DNA of 64,000 bases from CAYSRJ01 sp964521865 (lineage in GTDB: Bacteria; Spirochaetota; B62-G9; DRHN01): NCBI GenBank assembly GCA_964521865.1, contig CAZFTJ010000020.1:21223-85222 (forward strand). Direction: 5' to 3'. The notes under the pieces were generated by a model that searched no databases, was not told the origin of the DNA, and saw nothing but the letters and a program-made list of their open reading frames with translations. Each line of letters opens with the position of its first letter. The stretch's first letter is position 1. Below, piece after piece: positions 45,837 through 54,134 of this stretch. Made by a program: the position numbers and the translations under genes.

Positions 45837-46043
45837 TCGATAAATCCTTTCTCACATAATACTATTCATTTATCCTTTTTTGCGTTTAATCATGGTAATA
45901 AATTAGATCCTATTTGTGTCTAGTCGTAAAATGTCAATTCATATCAAACACTTACATAAAGTATCTACTCAGTATAAAATCTATATCAATATGATCTGTC
46001 CACCATCATTAACTCTTATGCTTATATTTATTTTTAATAATAT

Positions 46044-46892
46044 CTATGGAGTTAAAGCCGGTGGCTCAGCAGTTTTTCTGTCAGCATATATGATACAATC
46101 TGAATGTTCCTGTACAAAAGTAACAGGATATTTAACACTCACTTCATCCATTAACGCTATTCTAAAAATTGTTGGTTGAAATACAGCATCAAAGCAGTAT
46201 AATCTGATTCTTTTGGAGGAAAGAATATCTTTCATTCCAATTGTGACAGCCATAGGTGGAATAATTGTTGGATTACCACCACTACCACGTATACTATTAA
46301 TAACTACAGTGTCTGGTGCAAGCGGCAAAATTCTAGTTAAAGAGTTTCGATACTCATCTTTAGAAATTTCGTACCACCGGCTATAATGTGGCTCATTGAA
46401 AGCAATATGGCCGTGATATCCAATACTTCCATAGCATGTATCTATGCCACCAACAGCATTTATCGCTTCACTTAATTCATCAATTTTATAAGGAGATGGA
46501 AAATGTATATTTCCTTCGGATATGCGCAATTTTGGATCTATTTTATTAAATAGATTGTTTCTCATGTAACCTTCAAAACTAAAAGGATTAGCGATAGGTA
46601 CTGGTCTTCCTTGCCAATCCAGATATTCATCCATATTGAATGTATGAACATTTCCCCAGCTTATTTGCTCTTTATTCGTGATCTCTGCTAAAATTGGATA
46701 TTGTTCAACTGGACCTACTGGAAGTATAATACGCGTTGGGTTGCCTTTTTCATTATTCTCCTTGATGTCATCAGCAATACTCCGAGCAAAATGATTAAAA
46801 ACACTTTCTTTATCTACAAGAATCTCAACTCCAACTTTACTATGTTTTTTTAAGTCCTTAATTGGTATGGTTAAGATTTTATTTAAATCCAT
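46044..46892 (-). CDS. NagB-like glucosamine-6-phosphate isomerase/deaminase family protein
   Basis: A 282-residue NagB/RpiA-fold protein. VHTFNMDEYLDWQGRPVPIANPFSFEGYM carries the Asp88 equivalent to the general base Asp72 of E. coli NagB. The second site reads GSIGYHGHIAFNEP: His162 and Glu167 match His143 and Glu148, but the Asp141 position is His160. So the ring-opening triad is altered and the substrate or reaction may differ. AGGAGG before ATG 46892 fixes the start. Lies between the aminotransferase and YhfX-like genes. Confidence 0.85.
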   Translation of the reverse strand: MDLNKILTIPIKDLKKHSKVGVEILVDKESVFNHFARSIADDIKENNEKGNPTRIILPVGPVEQYPILAEITNKEQISWGNVHTFNMDEYLDWQGRPVPIANPFSFEGYMRNNLFNKIDPKLRISEGNIHFPSPYKIDELSEAINAVGGIDTCYGSIGYHGHIAFNEPHYSRWYEISKDEYRNSLTRILPLAPDTVVINSIRGSGGNPTIIPPMAVTIGMKDILSSKRIRLYCFDAVFQPTIFRIALMDEVSVKYPVTFVQEHSDCIIYADRKTAEPPALTP

Positions 46893-46937
46893 TTTACTTT
46901 CCTCCTGCATAATAATATTCTGGTATACAAAACACTT

Positions 46938-48131
46938 TTACCGACTAATCTGATGAGCTGTTCTATCAAAAGTGCCAATTACCTTAGGATGGCCTGTTTG
47001 AACTCCTGTAAGTATAGCAGTATAACTTCTTGTTACAAAAACTTGTGGCCTATAGCCAAAAATAACAGCGTCATTTATACGAACATCCTGATCAGATTCC
47101 GGCATAAGATCTCCATAATAATCGATCAATTCATAAGGAGCGAACTTCGCCTTAACTTTTTGAGTGAAGATAGCATTTGGATCACGATGAACTAAACCAA
47201 TCATCTGGTATGATGGAAACACTGGATCAACCCACATACCTCCACCAAAGATATAAGCTGTATTTCCCATAATGTGAGAGACCTCTGTAAGATAGAGAAT
47301 AGCGGGACGTTCTGGCAAATCTTTAACTACTGAAATAGGGGTTGTACCGGTCATACCATGACCAGGCTCAATATGTGTAGCACCAGCTTTGGCTAATGGT
47401 TCTATAATTTCAGTAGAAGTTGTACCAGGAGTATTAATCTGTATAATATTAATATCCGTATTTTCCTTTATTAATTTAACTGCATCAAAAATGGTTCGCA
47501 TATTGTTGCAAGGTAAAACATGCTTCTTATCAGTATCATATAACATGGCAGGAAAATTTGTTATTCCTGCTAATCTAACACCATCCATTTTTTGAATTTG
47601 TATTGCAACATCTAATAGATCCTTGATGTGTGTGCCTCCAGTTTGTCCTGGATAAAAAAAATTGTCGTCATCTACCACTCGCAACATAAGATCTTGAATT
47701 ATTCCTTTTTGTTTTGCAACATTTGCAATATCTTGCGCCTTTTGCACAGAATACACAGTAATAATTTCAGGCTTGAGATCCAGTACCCAAGGGATATCAT
47801 GTTTTGGAACATTGCATAAATGACCAATATGACCTACAATTCCCCCATTATCAGCTATTATACGGGCACCTTCGATATCTACAGCAATTAATTTTGGACT
47901 GTTGACTTCAGCTAGCAATTTCAAAATAACGGGATTACGATTAATTTGTTTTGTCATCCAATAAATATCTAAATCATATTTATCTGCTTTTTCTTTAATA
48001 ATTTTTACGTTTTCCGTTACTACATCCAAATCAATCACAAAAGTGTTGGGTTTTAATTCACCTTTTTGGTGGCACTCTACAACAGCTTTAACAAACTCCG
48101 GATTTCTTCTTTCTAACACTTCCAGGAACAT
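46938..48131 (-). CDS. YhfX-like PLP protein (alanine racemase N-terminal fold)
   Basis: A 397-residue protein of the group typified by E. coli YhfX. The barrel begins NTFVIDLDVVTENVKIIKEKADKYDLDIYWMTKQINRNP, where Lys61 is the likely PLP lysine. Other marks are LIAVDIEGARIIADNGG, LMLRVVDDDNFFYPGQTGG, IIQINTPGTTSTEIIEPLAKAGATHIEPGHGMTGTTP, and IFGGGMWVDPVF. The reaction of YhfX is not established; racemisation or epimerisation of an amino compound is the fold's usual role. AGGAGG precedes ATG. First structural gene after the SorC regulator. Confidence 0.85.
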   Translation of the reverse strand: MFLEVLERRNPEFVKAVVECHQKGELKPNTFVIDLDVVTENVKIIKEKADKYDLDIYWMTKQINRNPVILKLLAEVNSPKLIAVDIEGARIIADNGGIVGHIGHLCNVPKHDIPWVLDLKPEIITVYSVQKAQDIANVAKQKGIIQDLMLRVVDDDNFFYPGQTGGTHIKDLLDVAIQIQKMDGVRLAGITNFPAMLYDTDKKHVLPCNNMRTIFDAVKLIKENTDINIIQINTPGTTSTEIIEPLAKAGATHIEPGHGMTGTTPISVVKDLPERPAILYLTEVSHIMGNTAYIFGGGMWVDPVFPSYQMIGLVHRDPNAIFTQKVKAKFAPYELIDYYGDLMPESDQDVRINDAVIFGYRPQVFVTRSYTAILTGVQTGHPKVIGTFDRTAHQISR

Positions 48132-48240
48132 CTTATCCTCCTTACTTTTTTTAAAATTTTAAACACTCCTATATAATCACTTACGAGTTACTACAGTATC
48201 TACAAAGAGAACATAGGAATTTAATACAAACTAAAGATAA

Positions 48241-49179
48241 TTATGCTTCGTTCAACAGAATTGCTGCGGTTAACTCATCGGTCACTAAGCATGTAATAGA
48301 GCCTGAAAGAAGGGCGCCTTTTAGTGCACGAGCTTTCTCTCTACCTCCAGCCACTGCAACTCTTTTTTTTATTTTTTTTAGCATTGAAATAGGTATACTA
48401 ATCAATCTATCTTCCAGATCCGTATTAATGAAATTGCCTGTAATATCGAAACAATGTCCTAGTATATCACCAACAGCACCCATACTTTTTAATTTCTCAA
48501 TTTCCTCCATATTTACAAGTTGAGGTGAAAGAAATGTTCCTCTTTCAATAGCCCCAATTCCAAATAGAGCTTCTTTGCATTGTTCCCACAACTTAATTAC
48601 TCGATGTCCTGTTGCTGTATTGTAAAAAATCGATTCACGCAATTCTTTACTCTCAACTATGGCATATGAAGTCATGTAAGTTCCATTCGCATTCAATTTT
48701 CTACACGTTTCTTGAACAATGGTAAATGGATTTGTATAATTTACGTCAGCAAGCCCTCCCATTAATTGTACAATATGAAGATTCTTCGTTTTCATTGAAA
48801 CGATATTCTGTACTATTTGACCAATTGTATTGCCAACTCCCAAACCTAATATGTGATCATCTGGAAGATTAATCCCCATATAAAATGCATAGCCCTTACC
48901 TATTAATTCAGGTACGCTCACTCTAGTTGAATTTTCTCTCTTAATAACAATTGCATTATGTAACTTGTATTGACTTATTATTTCTTTAGCTAATTTATTA
49001 TCTAATTGGAAAGGCCATGTTACTGTCGTTTGCACAATATCTTGCTCTTTTACTTTTTGTAGTATCCTTGATACAGTCATTTTTGAAAATCCAAACTTAA
49101 CTGCAATTTCTTGTTGAGAAAGACCTTTTTGATAGTGCAAAATTGCAATTTGAGCGAATTGATATTTTTTTTGATCCAT
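48241..49179 (-). CDS. SorC/DeoR-family sugar-responsive regulator
   Basis: A 312-residue regulator with an N-terminal helix-turn-helix (YQKGLSQQEIAVKFGFSKMTVSRILQKVKE, residues about 17-46) and a C-terminal SorC effector domain resembling a phosphosugar isomerase (HILGLGVGNTIGQIVQNI; VQLMGGLADV; ALFGIGAIERGTF; RVAVAGGREKARALKGALLSG). Such proteins bind a sugar phosphate and repress or activate the adjacent catabolic operon. It begins locus A and lies behind a strong promoter with operator-like repeats at its start. Confidence 0.93.
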   Translation of the reverse strand: MDQKKYQFAQIAILHYQKGLSQQEIAVKFGFSKMTVSRILQKVKEQDIVQTTVTWPFQLDNKLAKEIISQYKLHNAIVIKRENSTRVSVPELIGKGYAFYMGINLPDDHILGLGVGNTIGQIVQNIVSMKTKNLHIVQLMGGLADVNYTNPFTIVQETCRKLNANGTYMTSYAIVESKELRESIFYNTATGHRVIKLWEQCKEALFGIGAIERGTFLSPQLVNMEEIEKLKSMGAVGDILGHCFDITGNFINTDLEDRLISIPISMLKKIKKRVAVAGGREKARALKGALLSGSITCLVTDELTAAILLNEA

Positions 49180-49239
49180 ATTATCACAAATAGAAAAGAT
49201 AAGTTTCTCTTCAATATCATCATCAGTTGTAAAGAAGGT

Positions 49240-49268
49240 TGATAAATATCAAATGATAAAAGTATCAG
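49240..49268. promoter_or_regulatory. Tandem TGATA/TATCA operator-like repeats upstream of the SorC gene
   Basis: Two adjoining hyphenated palindromes: TTGATA-AA-TATCAA (49240-49253) and TGATA-AAAG-TATCA (49255-49268). They sit directly downstream of the -10 hexamer, over the expected transcription start, where a repressor would block initiation. Likely binding site for the SorC protein (autoregulation), by inference from position and symmetry. Confidence 0.6.
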
Positions 49269-49274
49269 ATTTTA

Positions 49275-49303
49275 TTTTAATTACATTGATAATATTTGTC
49301 AAG
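49275..49303 (-). promoter_or_regulatory. Sigma-70 promoter of locus A
   Basis: Minus strand TTGACA (49298-49303), a 17-base spacer and TAAAAT (49275-49280), about 95 bases upstream of the SorC start codon. Perfect -35 and one-mismatch -10 make this one of the best promoters in the window. Confidence 0.72.
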
Positions 49304-49520
49304 AAAATTTTTGGTGATTTTTGACCGAAATCTTCACATTTTATCAGTGAGTGACCTTTGCGAAAATGTTAAGAGTTAGAAACCTGACAAAACTAAGAGT
49401 AGGTAGGAGTTAAATAATTGGTAAAATTTAGTTTCCACAAAGGATTTCCTTCCAATTCTAACCTATTTTTCCCGCATAAAGGTCCAAAGCTTATTTCGCT
49501 CATTCGATAGTAAAGCTGGT

Positions 49521-49772
49521 ATGATTTTAGAAGGTCAGCGCTTTCCTGCGCCTTTCAGCAGCTTCCACTTGCTTTATTATCTGCTGCTTTCACATCGTAT
49601 GGATGAGTTCACAATAACACTAAATCATGACCGAGCAGCATATTTATCACCTCTTGGAGGAATACCGGAAATGCTGAGGAGCTTATATGATTTTCAAGAA
49701 AAACAGGGCGGGAAAATCATAATATACGAGATCTACCAGGTATGTAAAGAGGTGATGGTACTGCGAAAGTGA
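49521..49772 (+). CDS. Doubtful small ORF, 83 codons
   Basis: A frame reading FSSFHLLYYLLLSHRMDEFTITLNHDRAAYLSPLGG... that I do not recognise, in a 1.1-kb stretch between locus A and locus B that otherwise holds IS scraps. No good ribosome site. It may be the remnant of a larger mobile-element gene rather than a functional gene. Confidence 0.25.
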   Translation: MILEGQRFPAPFSSFHLLYYLLLSHRMDEFTITLNHDRAAYLSPLGGIPEMLRSLYDFQEKQGGKIIIYEIYQVCKEVMVLRK

Positions 49773-49879
49773 TTGGCGGAATGAAACGCATTTGCTGATG
49801 CGGATAAATAATAACAAAGAATAAGCGGGCAAGGAGATTCACATACTTTTATAAATCAAGATACCAGATTAAGTTTATG

Positions 49880-50085
49880 ATATGGGCCTACGTGGTTGGG
49901 GGATTCTTTCTGCTGCATTTTTCACACACCTCGGATACTGAAACCTTGTTTTTTAAATGCTCCCGTAAAATCTCCATTTCTTTTCAGGTGGATATTTTTT
50001 TCTTTGACTTGTCATGCTCTGACCTCCTCAGAATTCCACCTTATTTTACCATATTAAAAACTCCGATTCCATCTGAAGCAGAACA
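49880..50085 (-). pseudogene. IS3-like orfA fragment with IS end, copy 1
   Basis: From ATG 50015 on the minus strand: MTSQRKKYPPEKK, then a one-base shift and MEILREHLKNKVSVSEVCEKCSRKNPPTT before a stop. This is the helix-turn-helix start of an IS3-type OrfA. The coding start and about 70 bases upstream (to 50085) are nearly identical to 59445-59560 in the opposite orientation. Confidence 0.75.
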
Positions 50086-50280
50086 GTACCATCTTATCCC
50101 CACCTTCCGTTATCACCGCCGGAAGGAGGGTTTCAAAGACGTGTATGGATACCGACTTAATGTGCACTTCATCCCTGTGGAAATATATATGAAATATTCC
50201 CAGATTCATCTAAGTAATTATGGTAAATCTTTACAATTATATTCATCAAACTCTAAATCTATTATCTATTATAAGACGTT

Positions 50281-51333
50281 TCAATCAAACACACTATCCC
50301 ACGAAGTAAAGACAGCTCTTATGTTTTCGACAGGTGTATCTTTTCCCCATTCACATTGAGCAATAACTCCGCCACGCTTGTCATATAGAGCACGCCTTAC
50401 CCGCATAACCTCATGCGATATATCTTCTAGTTTTCCAAAATAAAGAAGGGACCTACTTATTTCTCCCCAAAAAGTAATTTTTCCCTTAAACTTACGGCCT
50501 AATTCATTAATATTCATGCTGAAAAGCTGTGAATTAATTGCATCAACTCCAATTTCGATGATATCCTCATAGACCGATTCTATGCATCCATCTGAGTGAA
50601 AAAACACATACTTCCCTCTTGCATGAACCATATCACAGTATTCCCGATAGAGTGGTTTAAGGAAATTTCTCCAAATCTCAGGAGAGATGAGCAAGGTATT
50701 TTGCGCACCCCAATCATCCATCATGAAGATTCCATCAACGTCAGTCTCCAGCCACATTTCAATATGTCGGATATTGTACTCATGGACCATATCCCGCATG
50801 GTATAGATCTCTTTTGTGCCGTAGGCGAGATCGATAAAAAAATTTTCTGTACCTCGAATGAACTGTAAACGTTCAAAAGGACGTGCACATATATCTGACA
50901 GCATGAATTTGTCGCTCTTCATACAGCTTTCGTTTACTATACTTAAATCGGTGGAGTCAAGGTATTCCCATGGTGGATTATATGTATCTATTTTTCCCAA
51001 CTCAGCTAATGCTGGTTCTTTTACTTCCCCTATTACACCATCTTCTCCAATATGCCATACACTTCCCCATTCATCCATATAACGCTCCCCCGCCCGGGGA
51101 AGTGATACAGGTGGATGGCTTCCAGGTACAGTAATTGTAGGATGCCCCTTCTGCCTTTCACTCACTCCTGGTGTGAAAGAAGGAGTTGCAATATCAAAGG
51201 AAACTTCTCTCAATAGCTTGTTCAAATCTTTCTTCTTGTGCATTTCAACTGATGGCAGCCACCACAAGTCCTTAGGAATTCTATCGGGTTGTTCCATCCG
51301 AAGTGTCTTTATCACCCTCTCTCTACTAGTCAT
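50281..51333 (-). CDS. URO-D/MtaA-family protein 1 (locus B)
   Basis: A 350-residue TIM-barrel protein of the uroporphyrinogen decarboxylase / corrinoid-methyltransferase (MtaA, CmuA) superfamily. N terminus TSRERVIKTLRMEQPDRIPKDLW, VDGIFMMDDWGAQNTLLISPEIWRNFLKPLYRE, and VFFHSDGCIESVYEDIIEIGVDAINSQ show the fold. The zinc His-x-Cys of MtaA reads His-Ser-Asp here, while a later Cys (VIAQCEWG) remains, so metal binding is altered. Not the haem-pathway HemE, judged by context with sugar ABC genes. Its start lies 16 bases after the LacI stop. Confidence 0.85.
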   Translation of the reverse strand: MTSRERVIKTLRMEQPDRIPKDLWWLPSVEMHKKKDLNKLLREVSFDIATPSFTPGVSERQKGHPTITVPGSHPPVSLPRAGERYMDEWGSVWHIGEDGVIGEVKEPALAELGKIDTYNPPWEYLDSTDLSIVNESCMKSDKFMLSDICARPFERLQFIRGTENFFIDLAYGTKEIYTMRDMVHEYNIRHIEMWLETDVDGIFMMDDWGAQNTLLISPEIWRNFLKPLYREYCDMVHARGKYVFFHSDGCIESVYEDIIEIGVDAINSQLFSMNINELGRKFKGKITFWGEISRSLLYFGKLEDISHEVMRVRRALYDKRGGVIAQCEWGKDTPVENIRAVFTSWDSVFD

Positions 51334-51349
51334 CTAAAGCTCTTGTTCA

Positions 51350-52387
51350 TCAATCTATTTTTTTAACTGATTGCCTTTGAATGAGATGCTGCTTAACTTT
51401 CAGAACGTGAATCTCTTTGCTGGATTTCTTGATATGACTCAACATTAGATCACACGCAAGTTTGGCCATCATTGTAGAGTCAATCCGCATTGTTGTCATA
51501 GGAGGGATAAACGGCAGAGTGTAATCTAATACATCTCCTGGTGCAACTAATGACACGTCATCAGGAACTTTGAGCCCGATTTCGTTTAATCCGGCATATA
51601 CACAAGAAGCTAAATGGTCATCCTGAACGAAAAAAGCAGTAGGAGGTGCTGGTGCTGAAAAGACTTTTTTTAATGTTTTAACTGTTTTTTCGAAATCCTT
51701 GCTTTCAATCTGTATCTTGTAATTTTCCTGGAAGACTATACCGTTTTCATCTAACGCTTTCTTAAATCCAACAAATCGGTCAGAATAACAGTTTGGGAGA
51801 TTTACATTATCGAATTCTATTTTATCAAACTGAATGTACATTATTCTTTTATGTCCATTGTGTATGAGATGAAGAGTCCCTTCATAAGCTCCCTGGAAAT
51901 CGTCGACCAACACCGAATTGAAACGATCCTGATAACTAGAATCATTAATGATGACAACAGGAATACCCATCTTCTCAAGAGCAGTGAAAAGCTCTGTATG
52001 TCCGTAATGAATGGCGAATACCCCTTTCGCCCTGGACTGCTGTATTGATTTAAAAATATCGTGGTATTTTGCATGCTGGCTTACGTTTATCAAGACTGGA
52101 TAAAAATTGTTTTCAAGGAGTGACTTCTCGATTTGGATAATAAAGCCTCTTTCGAACATCCAAGTTATTGGGAAATATATGAGGTGTAAAAAAGCGATTG
52201 CCCTACTCTCCTTTTGTTGTTTCATTGATGCAAGTTTCTTTTTATATCCAAGGCTTTCTGCGGCCTTAAGAACGCGAGTTGTTACCTCCTGAGAAATCCT
52301 ACCTTTACCTGAAAGTACAAGAGAGGCAGTCGCGGTAGATACCTTCGCAATGGAAGCTACATCTTTAAGCGTTAACGAGTTCGACAT
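51350..52387 (-). CDS. LacI-family transcriptional regulator
   Basis: The N-terminal helix-turn-helix and hinge are plain: LTLKDVASIAKVSTATASLVLSGKGRISQEVTTRVLKAAESLGYKKK. The effector domain has the periplasmic-binding fold (GVFAIHYGHTELFTALEKMGIPVVIINDSS; VLVDDFQGAYEGTLHLIHNGHKRIMYI; FFVQDDHLASCVYAGLNEIGLKVPDDVSLVAPGD). It is divergent from the second URO-D gene and almost certainly controls locus B in response to its sugar. I start it at ATG 52387 (MSNSLTLKD); no ribosome site is evident there or at 52429. Confidence 0.93.
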   Translation of the reverse strand: MSNSLTLKDVASIAKVSTATASLVLSGKGRISQEVTTRVLKAAESLGYKKKLASMKQQKESRAIAFLHLIYFPITWMFERGFIIQIEKSLLENNFYPVLINVSQHAKYHDIFKSIQQSRAKGVFAIHYGHTELFTALEKMGIPVVIINDSSYQDRFNSVLVDDFQGAYEGTLHLIHNGHKRIMYIQFDKIEFDNVNLPNCYSDRFVGFKKALDENGIVFQENYKIQIESKDFEKTVKTLKKVFSAPAPPTAFFVQDDHLASCVYAGLNEIGLKVPDDVSLVAPGDVLDYTLPFIPPMTTMRIDSTMMAKLACDLMLSHIKKSSKEIHVLKVKQHLIQRQSVKKID

Positions 52388-52559
52388 TGGTATGTTTAAA
52401 AAAATAAAAGAATTATAAATTAAATACATATTATTTTATACATTTTCCAAAGTCAAGTCAACAGGGAATTTAATTAAATATTAATTTTAAATTTATTGGT
52501 TAATTATAATTTTATTAAATAAAATAAGATAAAAATAAGTAAAAATTTTAAAAAAATCG

Positions 52560-52587
52560 TTGACAAAGCAAGATGTTATGGTACTAT
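52560..52587 (+). promoter_or_regulatory. Promoter of the locus B plus-strand operon
   Basis: TTGACA (52560-52565), 16-base spacer, TACTAT (52582-52587), about 90 bases before the URO-D 2 start codon, in a very AT-rich divergent region shared with the lacI-type gene. I could not pick a LacI operator with confidence. Confidence 0.6.
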
Positions 52588-52678
52588 TGTAAAAATATTA
52601 ATCAAAACTAGACGATTATTTTATATAATATTTATTTAAAATAATATAAAGTTAACTAAATAATTGAGTATTTTAACT

Positions 52679-53935
52679 ATGAATTCACGTGAACGCTTTA
52701 TATACTCTGCTAATCATAAAGAACCGGACAGGGTTCCAATTGATTTCGGAACAACACGATCTAGTGGCATTACTGCAATTGCCTATAACGATTTGAAGAA
52801 ATATCTGAATCTTATTTCTCAGAAGACAAGATTATTTGACATACAACAGCAGCTAATTTATCCAGATGATGAGCTTTTAATAAAATACGGTATTGATATC
52901 TACGATGTTGGTAGATCTTTCCTTCGCGAAGAAGTAGAATGGCGCAACTATACCCTCATGGACAAATCCTCTGCAGTTATTCCTACCTACTTTAAAATAA
53001 TTACTGAATCTGATGGAACAGAGTATTTACTAAATAACAAAGGAACTCGTGTGGCGGTAAAACCTCCGACTTCTTATTACTTTGACCAATGTTATTGGCC
53101 CTGGGGTGAAAAAGAAAAAATCCCGGACCCAATACCTCAAAATAAATTTGAAGAAGAAATATGGATGGTGCCTGCTTCACCCAATCATTTAGATTTTATG
53201 CGCTCAAAATCTGATTTACAACAATTTGCACGCATTGTGAAAGAACTCTATGAAAATACTACTCATGCTTTGTATTATGATTTGGGGCGCCCTGGCTTCT
53301 TCGAAAAGGGTATGTACATGATGGGTGCGGAAAAATGGTTAATAGCTTTGATCATGGATAAATCTGGTGTATGCAGAATGCTCGATGCTTATGTTGAAAA
53401 TTGTATTGAGAGACTAGAAGTGATACTAGATGCTGTCGGTGAGTACATACAGATTATTCGAATTTTTCATGATGATCTCGGAAGTCAGACCGGACCACAA
53501 TTTTCGCCTACACTTTTTAAAGAAATAATGGCCCCAAGATATAAAAAATTATTTGATTTCATCCATTCAAAAAGTAATGTAAAGATTCTTAATCACTCAT
53601 GCGGCTCGATTGCTGATTTTATTCCTGCCTTTATCGATTCAGGGCTTGATATGCTCAATCCCATACAAACATCATGCAACAATATGGATCCAGTAAAATT
53701 GAAGAAAGAGTACGGAAAGGATTTGGTTCTCTGGGGAGGTGGAATTGATACGGTGAATGAACTTACCACTGGTACCCCTGATGAGGTGAGGGAAAAAGTT
53801 AAAGAAAGAATAGATATCTTTGCACCTAAAGGTGGATTCATATTTTGTGCAACACACAATATTCAGCCGGGCGTGCCACCTCAAAACATAGATGCTATGC
53901 TGGAAGCTGCAAATGAATATGGTGTTTATTCATAA
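52679..53935 (+). CDS. URO-D/MtaA-family protein 2 (locus B)
   Basis: About 418 residues. MNSRERFIYSANHKEPDRVPIDFG starts the fold. The zinc-type motif of MtaA/CmuA methyltransferases is complete: His306 and Cys308 in ILNHSCGSIADF and a distant Cys390 in FIFCATHNIQPGVPPQNI. Of the three family members here this is the only one with all three ligands. ATG 52679 is preferred over TTG 52664; ribosome site is weak. It is the first gene behind the divergent promoter and precedes the transporter genes. Confidence 0.87.
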   Translation: MNSRERFIYSANHKEPDRVPIDFGTTRSSGITAIAYNDLKKYLNLISQKTRLFDIQQQLIYPDDELLIKYGIDIYDVGRSFLREEVEWRNYTLMDKSSAVIPTYFKIITESDGTEYLLNNKGTRVAVKPPTSYYFDQCYWPWGEKEKIPDPIPQNKFEEEIWMVPASPNHLDFMRSKSDLQQFARIVKELYENTTHALYYDLGRPGFFEKGMYMMGAEKWLIALIMDKSGVCRMLDAYVENCIERLEVILDAVGEYIQIIRIFHDDLGSQTGPQFSPTLFKEIMAPRYKKLFDFIHSKSNVKILNHSCGSIADFIPAFIDSGLDMLNPIQTSCNNMDPVKLKKEYGKDLVLWGGGIDTVNELTTGTPDEVREKVKERIDIFAPKGGFIFCATHNIQPGVPPQNIDAMLEAANEYGVYS

Positions 53936-54134
53936 CAATTGAGGAAGATGCTTGTATTTCATGAAGCATTTATTGAGTTTTATTAAATGTTTCTATCAAA
54001 CAAATGATCAAAGGGGGTGATGTAAAAATATTGAAAACATATTTAGAAATTGTACATCATAATGAAAAGTTAGTTGTTTTAAAGGAGTATTCATTAAGTC
54101 GAAAAAATTTTATTAATCATGAAAGGAGATCATC

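Noticed and set aside
50281..53935. URO-D proteins as haem-pathway HemE
   Set aside because: They sit with a LacI regulator and a sugar ABC importer, and protein 2 carries the zinc His-x-Cys...Cys pattern of methyltransferases; no haem genes are near.
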